64,000 nucleotides of DNA from PALSA-1335 sp965231025 (GTDB lineage Bacteria > Patescibacteriota > Gracilibacteria > UBA1369): assembly GCA_965231025.1 (NCBI GenBank), contig OZ246407.1:744001-808000 (forward strand), read 5' to 3'. This document shows positions 55,201 through 63,151 of this stretch, piece by piece. Position 1 is the stretch's first letter. Every line of letters begins with the position of its first letter. The translations under genes were made by a program, and so were the position numbers. The notes beneath the pieces were generated by a model that was not told the origin of the DNA, did not search any database, and worked only from the letters and a program-made list of their open reading frames with translations.

Positions 55201-55459
55201 ATACCAGAAACGTGACGAAAGCTTCGCGGATATCGCCAACCAGGCGGTCAACGAAACCATCGCCCGTTCGATCAATACCTCCTTCTCGGTATTCCTCACG
55301 CTCCTGGCCCTTGCCATATTCGGAAGCGAAACCATCCGGTTCTTTGTCCTCGCGCTGATGGTGGGTATCGTCGCCGGCACGTACTCCTCAATTTTCGTGG
55401 CTTCACCGATCCTTGTGGACTGGCAGGAGTATGCCAAGAAACAGAAGGAGAAAAAATAA
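52226..55459 (+). CDS. secDF: Fused SecD-SecF with embedded parvulin (PpiC) domains
   Basis: A 1077-residue membrane protein that helps SecYEG pull proteins across the membrane using the proton gradient. Order: first span (5-25), the SecD P1 start DLQGGSQLDYKID, then from about 150 to 365 sequence foreign to SecD. Residues 257-362 are a clear parvulin-type prolyl isomerase (VKVSHILISYK, FEDLAKEYSDDASN, TKTEFGFHLIK). Residues 150-245 look like a degenerate second copy ending NGFYVVKLID. P1 resumes (VSIQFNDEGAKLFEEIT), then the SecD spans with GMAVDANILIFERVKEE, a junction at about 720, SecF's LGLDFTGGTLMEFKF, an Ala/Pro/Ser insertion, and the SecF spans with SVHDTIVVFDRIREK. Such an insertion is absent from standard SecD. 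A terminator follows. Confidence 0.93.
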   Translation: MKKRHFLKVGAILLTAFILGFVNLPGDQQKSILSLTPQGLLDQKYHLGLDLQGGSQLDYKIDLRKVPPADQKAIIDGVVNVINNRVNGLGVSEPNIYLSNVGEEQHLIVELAGIKDLEEAKKVVGKTIQLEFKEQRTTPDPNAADKMKTQAQDFLDRVKKGADLGVAGKEEQLANPEKVIFNDVDYQFKDGVSPTLAEMLFNTLKVGEISPELIPAQGEYSLDPSGNLIQTNGFYVVKLIDKRDQEKVNEQKREVKVSHILISYKGATRADAKVTRTQDEAKTRAEEVFKKLQSGGKFEDLAKEYSDDASNSTTGGTLADPVTDGKKLYAPEFESASLALAKAGDFSPVTKTEFGFHLIKADSVKEASSEKKMEPQVKFQRVFFSSAPDSWQDTGLTGQQFVHADVQFDQLYQPYVSIQFNDEGAKLFEEITQRNVNKPVAIFVGGQLISAPNVREKISGGKAQISGRYTVDEAGDLARDLNTGAIPAPVVLAGQYSIGATLGQDALSKSLGAGLIGFLLVAIFMIIFYRLPGLLATVALGVYSMIMLFLIKVALPLWIAISLALIIFVVLVMKVMNSRDSGPEKALGLLLSCFILFFVTFLLSTPIVMTLAGIAGVVLSIGMAVDANILIFERVKEELRDGRTLSSAIEIGFDRAWNSIRDSNFSSLITCGILFYFGSSIIQGFAFNLAAGILVSMFTAITVSKTLLSALVNTKLAENLWLFGAPKHKEGKKIPIIQNRKLTYYISGSLLLIAIIGIPIFGIKLGLDFTGGTLMEFKFAKPDVTIQQIEKALTETADKLNKDGALAPAAPAPSATGSTQAAAPATSNDAQLTGGEDSKIDLGTPHIVPSENGFIIKTRHIGTSAHDRMIPELKKALGDFEETRFTTVGPTVGESLRYRAFFAVGVASLMIVLYIAFAFRKIPRHIGQWRFGVSAVVAMLHDLGIMLGIYVYFGVFFGVEVDALFITAMLTVLGFSVHDTIVVFDRIREKLKYQKRDESFADIANQAVNETIARSINTSFSVFLTLLALAIFGSETIRFFVLALMVGIVAGTYSSIFVASPILVDWQEYAKKQKEKK

Positions 55460-55475
55460 AGTCCTTCCCATCAAC

Positions 55476-55516
55476 AAAATCCCGCCCTGCCCGTATGGTC
55501 TCGGCGGGATTTTTTG
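55476..55516 (+). terminator. Rho-independent terminator of secDF
   Basis: AAAATCCCGCC (55476-55486) pairs with GGCGGGATTTT (55503-55513) across a 16-base loop, followed by T's. It closes the long plus-strand run. Confidence 0.9.
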
Positions 55517-55528
55517 TGAAAACTCATG

Positions 55529-55534
55529 TATAAT
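55529..55534 (+). promoter_or_regulatory. -10 box of tRNA-Arg
   Basis: Consensus TATAAT 12 bases before the mature tRNA 5' end. No convincing -35. Confidence 0.55.
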
Positions 55535-55546
55535 GAAAAAAGCTGT

Positions 55547-55623
55547 GCGCCAGTAGCTCAGCTGGATAGAGCGTTGGTCTTCGGAACCAAAGGTCGCGGG
55601 TTCGACTCCCTCCTGGCGCACCA
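55547..55623 (+). tRNA. tRNA-Arg (anticodon UCG)
   Basis: Acceptor GCGCCAG pairs with CTGGCGC, the anticodon stem TTGGT/ACCAA holds CTTCGGA with anticodon TCG at 55581-55583, and CCA is encoded at 55621-55623. The T-stem GCGGG/CCCTC has one mismatch. Length 77 bases. Confidence 0.94.
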
Positions 55624-55640
55624 TGCAACTTATTCGTGAT

Positions 55641-56519
55641 ATGAAAGAAAAAACCAAAACCACCGTTTCGGAACTCGGGCTGCTTTACTGTGTCGTCGCG
55701 TGGGGATCGACCTTTTTTATCATCAAAGACATTCTGGCCTTCATCTCACCGCTGCAGCTGGTGGGGTACCGATATCTTTTTGCGGGATTGATCGCAGGGG
55801 GAATCCTCATATTTCAGCGAAAAAACCCTTTTAAAAACTGGAAAGAGGGTCTCATCCTCGGTCTGATGATCTTCTTCATCAACGCTCCGCAAACCCTCGG
55901 ATTAAAATTCACTTCCGCCTCGAATTCAGCCTTCATCACCGGCCTGTTCATCATCTTTGTCCCGGTCTTCACCTACCTCCTGACAAAAAAAACGCCGTCG
56001 CCAAAACGACTGATTCCGATAGGATTGGCATTGCTGGGATTATGGATGCTGACCGGTGGAATCCATGGAATCAACCAGGGAGACCTCCTTACCCTGATCA
56101 CCGCAATGGTCGTTGGACTTCAGATCGTGGCCGTTGAACGGATCATAAAAAAAGGAGGAGACCCGTTTATACTATTGTTTCAACAGTTCGCCATTACGGC
56201 GATATTTTCATTCATACTGGAAATCATTTTAGGCAAAGGAAACTCGATGGTCCTCGATCAACGGACCGTCTGGCCCATCATCTATCTTGCATTGATGGGA
56301 ACATTTTTCCCGCTTCTGATTCAGTTTTTCGCGCAAAAACATGTAAATACCATCAAAGTCAGCCTCTACTTCAGCCTTGAACCGTTATTTGCATTACTGT
56401 TCGCCTGGATGGTCGGCCAGGAATTTTTCGTTGCGGAACGTACCATCGGAGGACTGCTGATCGTCGTCGCGATTATCCTGAGCGAAATCATTGAAAAAAA
56501 GATTGAAAAAGTTATATGA
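55641..56519 (+). CDS. DMT-superfamily (EamA) transporter
   Basis: A 292-residue inner-membrane transporter with about ten transmembrane helices in two EamA repeats. The first includes AWGSTFFIIKDIL and the conserved FTSASNSAFITGLFIIFVPVF segment in part; the second has LDQRTVWPIIYLALMGTFFP and AQKHVNTIKVSLYFSLEPLF. The start is ATG at 55641 (MKEKTKTT); the ATG at 55623 overlaps the CCA end of the tRNA and is unlikely. The family exports amino acids or metabolites; the substrate is unknown. Confidence 0.9.
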   Translation: MKEKTKTTVSELGLLYCVVAWGSTFFIIKDILAFISPLQLVGYRYLFAGLIAGGILIFQRKNPFKNWKEGLILGLMIFFINAPQTLGLKFTSASNSAFITGLFIIFVPVFTYLLTKKTPSPKRLIPIGLALLGLWMLTGGIHGINQGDLLTLITAMVVGLQIVAVERIIKKGGDPFILLFQQFAITAIFSFILEIILGKGNSMVLDQRTVWPIIYLALMGTFFPLLIQFFAQKHVNTIKVSLYFSLEPLFALLFAWMVGQEFFVAERTIGGLLIVVAIILSEIIEKKIEKVI

Positions 56520-56548
56520 TGACACCGTAATTCCCTATTCCCACCCAT

Positions 56549-56869
56549 ATGGCAGGAGAGTACATACAATCCGACACCATCGAACAATACTGGAAAGAAC
56601 TGAAAGGGATTTACAGAGAAAAAGCCGGCGACTGGAAAGATATCTCCGCGGAAGAGTACAACGGCATTGAACGCAGCGAACGGGAAGACAGCGACAACCA
56701 CCTCAACGAAGAACGACTGGGCAAAGACACCCAGGTCATCGACGTTTGTAAGTACAAATTCCTTCCCGAACGCAAAATCGCCTACCACGTCCAGCTCATC
56801 CATAACGACGGAACGAAAAAGAACGAGTTCTTCCTGATTACTTTGAAAGAAGGGATTGCAGTAAACTGA
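56549..56869 (+). CDS. Hypothetical protein
   Basis: A 106-residue soluble protein. The N-terminal half is charged helix (TIEQYWKELKGIYREKAGDW). The C-terminal half is a β-rich segment (KYKFLPERKIAYHVQLIHND). I do not recognise it. The leader is pyrimidine-rich. The 3' end overlaps the convergent repeat protein by 32 bases. Confidence 0.65.
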   Translation: MAGEYIQSDTIEQYWKELKGIYREKAGDWKDISAEEYNGIERSEREDSDNHLNEERLGKDTQVIDVCKYKFLPERKIAYHVQLIHNDGTKKNEFFLITLKEGIAVN

Positions 56870-57422
56870 GCAACGACTTCGTTTCATCCTTTTGCTTCTC
56901 CTTTACCTTTTCACGGGTAAAGGCATCCAGAAGAAAATTGACGACCTCCTTCCACAGGGGATCGTACTTTGACGGAACTATTCCAAGCTGAGAGCGGATA
57001 TCACTCCCCTGCCCCTTCTGAAGAGCGGCGAGATAATCGGCAGTATGCGCGTCAATATGCTCGAAGAACAGCCCACGGGCTATCACCATATCATCGACAA
57101 GTTTTTCAAAAACCGCGTCGTACCTCGAATCCGCAATTCCGAATACCTCCCTTAACGCCAGCGGCCCGTTTTTAAGGACATAATCCCTGAAGAAAGGGAA
57201 AAACATATCCACGCAGCGCTTCAACACATCCAGGTTAAAAACCAGATGGTCAAAGACAACAGACCAAACATAGTCGTTTGGAACTTGAAGCATCGTCCTC
57301 AACGCCTGGGGACCCTGTTGAATGAACAACGTCATCAGGCGCTCCTCGTGGCCGAGCAACGCATCCTCCACCACAGCCTTAATGGCGTGCTCCTCGGATT
57401 TGAACTGGTCGAATCGGATCAT
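56838..57422 (-). CDS. Hypothetical protein with three internal repeats
   Basis: A 194-residue helical protein from ATG at 57422; a TTG at 57437 would add five residues. Three repeats of about 50 residues follow the pattern (Ala/Asp)-Leu/Ile-Arg, then a hydrophobic turn, Tyr, and a hydrophobic helix: ALRTMLQVPNDYVWSVVFDH, ALREVFGIADSRYDAVFEKL, DIRSQLGIVPSKYDPLWKEV. The function is unknown; the repeat suggests an α-solenoid binding surface. No signal peptide. It converges on the preceding gene with a 32-base overlap. Confidence 0.7.
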   Translation of the reverse strand: MIRFDQFKSEEHAIKAVVEDALLGHEERLMTLFIQQGPQALRTMLQVPNDYVWSVVFDHLVFNLDVLKRCVDMFFPFFRDYVLKNGPLALREVFGIADSRYDAVFEKLVDDMVIARGLFFEHIDAHTADYLAALQKGQGSDIRSQLGIVPSKYDPLWKEVVNFLLDAFTREKVKEKQKDETKSLLSLLQSLLSK

Positions 57423-57580
57423 GGATGTATAAAACAAAGGAGGTTAATTTTACACATTTTTAATGTTTTGTCAATACCTGGCCGGATTCTAAAATTTCCC
57501 GATCCTGCATTGACATTTCGCCCCCTCAACCTATAGTGAGACTGCTTATCAAACGCCCTGAGCGTACACAAAAAACACCC

Positions 57581-59605
57581 ATGTTTGCGGAAATCCTCCT
57601 TGACCAGAAAGTTGGCAAAGACAAGGACACTTTGACCTACAAAATACCCCAAAAACTCGCAGAAAGCGTGGAACTTGGCAGTATCGTGGAAATAACCCTC
57701 CGAAACCGGAAAACCAGAGGGGTTATCGCAAGATTTCACGACCACGAGCCCACCTACAAAACCAAGGAGATTCTTGATCTGGCGGCAAAAGCTCCGCATC
57801 TCCGGGCATGGCAGATTCAACTGCTCTTTTGGATGAGCGAGTACTATTTTTGCCCCCCCTATAAAATCCTGAAGCTCTTTTTTCCGGCCAGCATCACCAA
57901 GAAGAAAAAACTCCACGTATGGGTCCCCTACGAAGAAACCCACGCCGAAACCGCAAAAAAACTTACCCTCACACCCGACCAGGAAAAAGCCGTGGAAAGG
58001 CTGCTTTCGACCACCAAACAAACCTCGCTCATCCACGGAATCACGGGGTCCGGAAAAACGGAAATCTACCGCCGCCTTGCCGAAGACACACTGAAAAAAG
58101 GCCGGCAAATCCTGATCATGGTGCCGGAAATCACGCTGACCCCCCAGACTTTTCAAAATTTCCAGGAAGAGTTCGGAGACAATATCGCCATCCTGCACAG
58201 CCAACTGACGGCCAAACAGAAAGAAAACTACTGGTACAGAATTTTCCACGGCGAAACCAAGATCATCATCGGTTCAAGATCCGCCTTGTTTGCGCCCTAC
58301 AAGAATCTCGGCGCCATCATTCTGGATGAGGAACACGAACCTTCCTATAAACAGGACCAGGCCCCCCGGTACCACGCCAGGCACGTCGCGACAAAAATGG
58401 CCTCATTGCTGGGTATTAAAGTTGTTCTGGGCAGCGCGACCCCATCCATCGAAAGCTACTACGAGGCCAAACAGGGCAACTATGAACTGATCGAGCTCAA
58501 ACAACGCATCCAGCACTCGGAACCGACCGCCCTCCCAAAAGTCACCGTGGTGGATCTGAGGGAAGAGATCAAGAAAAAAAACTACTCCATCTTCAGTGAA
58601 TTATTGGCTGAAAAGCTGAACAAAAAAAATGAACAGAAAGAGCAGTCCATCCTCTTCCTGAACCGGCGCGGGGCGGCTTCCGCCATACTTTGCCGGGAGT
58701 GCGGACATATTGAAAAATGCGAGCAGTGCGACGTGGCACTTACCTACCACAAACAGCTGTCGATCGAAGAACTGAACCTTCCCGCCGAACGCCTGATCTG
58801 CCACCACTGCGGAATCATCAAAAAAGTCCCGGTCGTGTGCCCAAACTGCCAAAGCACCTTCATCCGGTACATAGGGCTCGGAACACAAAAAATCCAGGAA
58901 ACCGTCCTCAAAGACTATCCGACCGCCCGCGTCCTGCGGGCCGACCGCGACACCGTCCAGCACCACGACAGTTTCGCTAAAATCTACAACGCCTTTAAAA
59001 ACCATGAAGCCGACATTCTGATAGGAACCCAAATGATCGGCAAAGGACTCCACCTGCCCCAGGTAAACCTCGTGGGTATAGTTCTGGCGGATCTCAGCCT
59101 CACTATTCCCGACTTCAGGAGCGCCGAACGGACATTCCAGATTTTAACGCAGGTTGCCGGAAGAGCCGGACGCCAGGGCCTGAAGGGAGAAGTGGTGATT
59201 CAAACATACCTTCCCGACCACTATGCCATCCAGGCGGCGAAAAACCATGACTTTGAACGCTTTTACCAGGAAGAGATGAAACTCAGAAAAGGGTTCGGAT
59301 ACCCCCCGTTCAGCAATCTGCTCAAGATCACGGTGGTGCACGCCAAAGCGGAAAAAGCCCAGCAAAAAGCGCTGCAGATCTTCGAAAAGCTGAATGACGA
59401 AAACACATCCGGTGAACTGCAGAACATCCCAAACACCATTGCGATCTACCCTGCTTTTATACACAAACTGCAAAACAAATACCGCTGGAACATCCTTGTC
59501 ACCGGCCAAAATCCCTCTTTGCTCCTCAAACGGGTGAACGAAAAAAACACCGTTCTGGACGACCCGTCGGTGCGCATCGATGTCGATCCGCTTTCATCAA
59601 GCTAA
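57581..59605 (+). CDS. priA: Primosomal replication protein PriA (3'-5' helicase)
   Basis: A 674-residue helicase that restarts stalled replication forks. The start is ATG at 57581 (MFAEILLDQKVGKDKDTLTYKIP in part), the normal PriA N-terminus; an upstream GTG at 57536 is less likely. The 3'-DNA-binding domain is 1-105. Helicase motifs are GITGSGKTEIY (Walker A), LDEEHEPSYKQ (DEEH box), LGSATPS, and GTQMIGKGLHLPQV. Eight zinc-binding cysteines form CREC, CEQC, CHHC and CPNC. The stop overlaps that of the convergent gene. Confidence 0.96.
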   Translation: MFAEILLDQKVGKDKDTLTYKIPQKLAESVELGSIVEITLRNRKTRGVIARFHDHEPTYKTKEILDLAAKAPHLRAWQIQLLFWMSEYYFCPPYKILKLFFPASITKKKKLHVWVPYEETHAETAKKLTLTPDQEKAVERLLSTTKQTSLIHGITGSGKTEIYRRLAEDTLKKGRQILIMVPEITLTPQTFQNFQEEFGDNIAILHSQLTAKQKENYWYRIFHGETKIIIGSRSALFAPYKNLGAIILDEEHEPSYKQDQAPRYHARHVATKMASLLGIKVVLGSATPSIESYYEAKQGNYELIELKQRIQHSEPTALPKVTVVDLREEIKKKNYSIFSELLAEKLNKKNEQKEQSILFLNRRGAASAILCRECGHIEKCEQCDVALTYHKQLSIEELNLPAERLICHHCGIIKKVPVVCPNCQSTFIRYIGLGTQKIQETVLKDYPTARVLRADRDTVQHHDSFAKIYNAFKNHEADILIGTQMIGKGLHLPQVNLVGIVLADLSLTIPDFRSAERTFQILTQVAGRAGRQGLKGEVVIQTYLPDHYAIQAAKNHDFERFYQEEMKLRKGFGYPPFSNLLKITVVHAKAEKAQQKALQIFEKLNDENTSGELQNIPNTIAIYPAFIHKLQNKYRWNILVTGQNPSLLLKRVNEKNTVLDDPSVRIDVDPLSSS

Positions 59606-60210
59606 AACCTGGGAAGCCCCTGAGGAGCGGGAACGAAACCATACTTCAAACGACGTTCCCGGCTCATGATCTCAATTTTCCGCCTCAAATCCGCCACGAG
59701 TCGGCGCTTTTCCTCAAGCCGTTCACGCCAAGTATCCGTAAGAGCCGGATCAAAACGGGTATCGTCCGAAGTCCGGATCGCTTCAGCGCTCATCCCCGCG
59801 GCCAACGCGTTAAAATAAAGCATCTCACGATTCTCAAGGATCGTTTCAAAAACCCCCAAACCGTCCTGCTCCATCTTGAGCCTATCAATGAGCTGCTGCT
59901 CACCAAATGGGATAAACTCCTTTACCTCGGGCGCGGGAGGTGGTGAGCTGACTCTTTCCTTAAGACTCCTTAAAATCCCGAGAATCCAGGACTGGACAGG
60001 CTGCTCAGCCTCTTCACGCCGCTCTTCAAACGGAAAATCCGATACATAGACCTGAACACCGTCTCTCACTTCCCAATCTTCAGCCGATAAATCCTGACCC
60101 TCAAAAGATGGACGCATTGAATGCACTCCGGACACGGGAGCCTCCTCAGTACCCGTTGGGAAACTCTCTTCCTCACTCTGCCGTTGCTGACAATCCAATC
60201 TCATTGACAT
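59602..60210 (-). CDS. Hypothetical protein
   Basis: A 202-residue soluble protein I do not recognise. Residues 1-90 are acidic and likely disordered. Residues 95-200 are helical and charged (DRLKMEQDGLGVFETILENR; RERLEEKRRLVADLRRKIEI), probably a coiled coil. It ends in a Pro/Phe tail. TAGAAT at about 60232 on this strand may be its -10. The stop shares CTAA with priA. Confidence 0.65.
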   Translation of the reverse strand: MSMRLDCQQRQSEEESFPTGTEEAPVSGVHSMRPSFEGQDLSAEDWEVRDGVQVYVSDFPFEERREEAEQPVQSWILGILRSLKERVSSPPPAPEVKEFIPFGEQQLIDRLKMEQDGLGVFETILENREMLYFNALAAGMSAEAIRTSDDTRFDPALTDTWRERLEEKRRLVADLRRKIEIMSRERRLKYGFVPAPQGLPRF

Positions 60211-60283
60211 AGTTTTTTCAAAATGACGCCGGCCATTCTAATATATAAAAGAGAAATGTCAATCCGTCGAAAAAAGAAAGATT

Positions 60284-60292
60284 TGATATACT
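60284..60292 (+). promoter_or_regulatory. Extended -10 promoter of trpS
   Basis: TGATATACT (TGn plus TATACT), 43 bases before the ATG. No -35 is evident. Confidence 0.55.
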
Positions 60293-60335
60293 GCGCTTAA
60301 GCGAAACGGGAACACAATAATTATATTTTCATCAC

Positions 60336-61319
60336 ATGAAAAAACGCATACTTTCGGGAGTTCAGCCAAGTGGAAATCCCCATTTGGGAAACTACCTGGG
60401 GGCCATGAAAAACCACATCGACATGCAGAACGAGTACGACTCGTTCATCTTCATCGCCGATCTCCACGCCCTCACGACCGTCAGGGACGCCAAAAAACTT
60501 CACGAGATGTCCCTTGAACTTGCCATGGACTACCTTGCATTGGGACTCGACCCTGATAAAACGGTCTTCTTCCGCCAAAGTGACATAGCAGACCACAGCG
60601 AACTGGCATGGATCTTCAGCTGCATCACCCCAATGGGTCTGCTGGAACGGGCGCATGCCTACAAAGACGCGGTGGCGAAAGGGATGAAGGATCAGACCGC
60701 GGGGCTTTTCACCTATCCGGTACTTATGGCGGCGGATATCCTTATGTACCAACCCAACCTCGTTCCGGTAGGTAAGGACCAAAAACAACACATCGAGATC
60801 GCCAGGGACATCGCCGTAAAATTTAACGAAACTTTTGGGGAAACATTCAAGCTGCCGGAGCCATACATTCCGGAGGAAGTCGCCACCATCATCGGCACGG
60901 ACGGAGTCCACAAGATGAGCAAAAGTTATGGGAACGTCATAGAAATTTTCGCCGACGAAGCCACACTGAAAAAACAGGTCATGGGAATAACAACCGATTC
61001 GACGCCCGTTGAAGAACCCAAAAACCCCGATGGATCTTCCATCTATAAACTTTTCTGTCATTTCGCGTCCAGAGAGGAACAAAAAGAGCTTGCGGGAAAA
61101 TACAAAAAAGGTGGAATGGGGTATGGAGACGCAAAAAAAATCCTCTTGGCAAAGCTCCTGGACTACTTCGGAGACGCACGCAAAAAAAGAATTGAACTCC
61201 AAAAAGATTTGAGTTATGTTAGATCAGTATTGAAAAAAGGAGCGGAACGCGCGCAAACCGAAGCCACCAAAATGATGGCTAAGGTAAGGGAAAAAACCGG
61301 CCTCTCCTTGAAAAATTGA
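60336..61319 (+). CDS. trpS: Tryptophanyl-tRNA synthetase
   Basis: A 327-residue class I synthetase charging tRNA-Trp. The HIGH-type motif is GNPHLGNYLGA and the KMSKS motif HKMSKSYGN. The Trp pocket segment QTAGLFTYPVLMAADILMY is present in part, as is PVGKDQKQHIEIARDIA. Normal length. It has an extended -10 promoter and a TGA stop. A folded intergenic element separates it from pyrG. Confidence 0.97.
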   Translation: MKKRILSGVQPSGNPHLGNYLGAMKNHIDMQNEYDSFIFIADLHALTTVRDAKKLHEMSLELAMDYLALGLDPDKTVFFRQSDIADHSELAWIFSCITPMGLLERAHAYKDAVAKGMKDQTAGLFTYPVLMAADILMYQPNLVPVGKDQKQHIEIARDIAVKFNETFGETFKLPEPYIPEEVATIIGTDGVHKMSKSYGNVIEIFADEATLKKQVMGITTDSTPVEEPKNPDGSSIYKLFCHFASREEQKELAGKYKKGGMGYGDAKKILLAKLLDYFGDARKKRIELQKDLSYVRSVLKKGAERAQTEATKMMAKVREKTGLSLKN

Positions 61320-61335
61320 AAATCTGATTATTTAA

Positions 61336-61465
61336 CACTAACGTAGTGAATATTCAAAAAATCGCTATTGCTAGGAAGCAAGCGGAATCCGCACGAACCG
61401 TATTTGAATACGGCGAGAAGGATTCGGCGCAGCTGACAACGCAAGAGCCATTTTTTCAATATTCA
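61336..61465 (+). repeat. Foldback element between trpS and pyrG
   Basis: A small hairpin CACTA-ACG-TAGTG (61336-61348) overlaps a long outer stem: TGAATATTCAAAAAAT (61347-61362) pairs with ATTTTTTCAATATTCA (61450-61465) with one mismatch. Inside, GAATCC (61385-61390) pairs with GGATTC (61420-61425), and CCGTATT (61398-61404) with AATACGG (61407-61413). It ends 11 bases before the pyrG ATG. It could be a miniature inverted-repeat element or an RNA leader structure. Confidence 0.8.
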
Positions 61466-61476
61466 TCCCAAAAACT

Positions 61477-63102
61477 ATGAAGGAGACCAAATACATCTTC
61501 GTAACCGGCGGAGTATGTTCGTCATTAGGTAAAGGCATTGCCGCTGCCTCGATAGGTGCTCTCCTCAAAGCTTCCGGATTTAAGGTCTTCACGCAGAAGC
61601 TGGACCCGTATTTGAACGTGGACCCCGGAACCATGAACCCCTTCCAGCACGGAGAAGTGTACGTTTTAAGCGACGGATCGGAAACCGACCTGGACCTCGG
61701 CCACTATGAACGGTTTGTCGGTGAAAACCTGACTGAAGTTTCTTCCGTGTCCACCGGAAAAATCTACTCGCACGTTATTTCCGAAGAGCGAAAAGGAACC
61801 TATCTGGGAGGAACCATCCAGATCATTCCCCATATCACCAACGCCATCAAAAAAAGGATCAAGGACGCGGGGAAACAAAGCGGTGCCGACATCGTACTGG
61901 TTGAAATAGGGGGAACCACCGGTGACATAGAAGGACTGCCGTACCTGGAATCAATCCGCCAGCTTCGTCACGAACTCGGACACCGGAACACCCTGTTCAT
62001 CCACCTCACGCTGCTTCCCTACCTCGCGGCTTCCAAAGAACTGAAAACCAAACCGACACAGGCATCCGTACGTGAACTGCGCGCAACAGGTATCCAGCCG
62101 GATTTCATCCTGGCCAGGGCCGATCTTCCGATTGCGAAAGAACTGCTCAAAAAAATCGCGCTGTTCTGCGACGTGGATGAGGATTGCGTCATTCCAGCGC
62201 CGACCGTAACTTCGATTTACGAAGTGCCGCTCAAATTCCAGGAGCATAATCTGGCCCAACTTATCGGGAAAAAACTGAACCTTGGAGTCATCAAGCCCCA
62301 GCTCAAAAACTGGATCGAACTCAACAATAAAATCAAAGCGAAACGGGATAAAATCACCATCGCGCTCGTCGGGAAATACACGGGCCTGGACGATTCGTAC
62401 CTCAGCGTCATCGAATCCCTGAAAATTGCGTGCTATCACCAGAAGAAAAACCTCAACCTTTTCTGGGTGGACTCGGAAAAACTTGAGAAAAAGGACAAAG
62501 AGTCCTGGGACAAACTGAAAAGCGCCCAGGGAATCATCGTTCCGGGAGGTTTCGGAACGCGCGGAACCGAGGGAATGATTATGACCGCAAAATACTGCCG
62601 GGAAAACAAAGTGCCGTATCTGGGGCTCTGTCTGGGCATGCAAATCCAGACGATTGAGTTTGCAAGACACCTGCTGCAGGACGAAAGATTCACTTCCGAG
62701 GAGTTTGACGACCAGAACAAACTCAGCCCGGATTTTTACGTCATACATTTCATGCCGGGGCAATATAAAGAACGCGACAAGGGGGGCACATTGCGCCTGG
62801 GAACGTATCCGTGCAAACTCACCAAGGGAACAAAAACATACGCCCTGTACGGAAAAGAAACGATCCAGGAACGTCACAGGCACCGCTACGAATACAACAA
62901 CGATTACCGCAAGAAATTTGAAAAGGCGGGACTGCTCACCGCCGGGCACTTCACCGAAGGAGATTTGGTGGAAATCGTGGAACTTAAAGGGCATCCTTTC
63001 ATGGTTGGATGCCAATTCCACCCTGAATTCCTCTCAAGACCGCACCAGCCCCATCCCCTCTTCAAAGGGCTCATTGAAGCCAGTGCAAAGCGCAAAATGT
63101 AG
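61477..63102 (+). CDS. pyrG: CTP synthase
   Basis: A 541-residue enzyme making CTP from UTP with glutamine. The N-terminal synthetase domain starts KYIFVTGGVCSSLGKGIAAAS and has LDPYLNVDPGTMNP and EIGGTTGDIEGLPYLE. The C-terminal class I glutaminase has PGGFGTRG, the nucleophile in GLCLGMQ, and the His/Glu pair in QFHPEF. Full length. There is no upstream Shine-Dalgarno; the 5' region is occupied by the foldback element, which could affect expression. Confidence 0.98.
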   Translation: MKETKYIFVTGGVCSSLGKGIAAASIGALLKASGFKVFTQKLDPYLNVDPGTMNPFQHGEVYVLSDGSETDLDLGHYERFVGENLTEVSSVSTGKIYSHVISEERKGTYLGGTIQIIPHITNAIKKRIKDAGKQSGADIVLVEIGGTTGDIEGLPYLESIRQLRHELGHRNTLFIHLTLLPYLAASKELKTKPTQASVRELRATGIQPDFILARADLPIAKELLKKIALFCDVDEDCVIPAPTVTSIYEVPLKFQEHNLAQLIGKKLNLGVIKPQLKNWIELNNKIKAKRDKITIALVGKYTGLDDSYLSVIESLKIACYHQKKNLNLFWVDSEKLEKKDKESWDKLKSAQGIIVPGGFGTRGTEGMIMTAKYCRENKVPYLGLCLGMQIQTIEFARHLLQDERFTSEEFDDQNKLSPDFYVIHFMPGQYKERDKGGTLRLGTYPCKLTKGTKTYALYGKETIQERHRHRYEYNNDYRKKFEKAGLLTAGHFTEGDLVEIVELKGHPFMVGCQFHPEFLSRPHQPHPLFKGLIEASAKRKM

Positions 63103-63119
63103 CCAAAAACATAATTTTC

Positions 63120-63128
63120 TGGTAAAAT
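63120..63128 (+). promoter_or_regulatory. Extended -10 promoter TGGTAAAAT
   Basis: TGG plus TAAAAT, 23 bases before the ATG at 63152, just after pyrG. Confidence 0.5.
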
Positions 63129-63151
63129 AGAAAGGAGTGTAAAACAAACGC

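Noticed and set aside
57437..57448. AAAGGAGG on the plus strand with a following ATG near 57464
   Set aside because: The frame after it is short and matches nothing; priA starts at 57581. The site lies in the leader of the minus-strand gene.
61319..61319. Possible recoded UGA (as glycine) typical of Gracilibacteria
   Set aside because: Several conserved genes end at UGA at the expected family length (trpS, tgt, gpmI, pilD), so UGA is a stop here.
61484..61489. GAAGGAG just after the pyrG ATG as a Shine-Dalgarno for a downstream start
   Set aside because: The conserved CTP synthase N-terminus begins at this ATG with KYIFVTGG; no later start fits.
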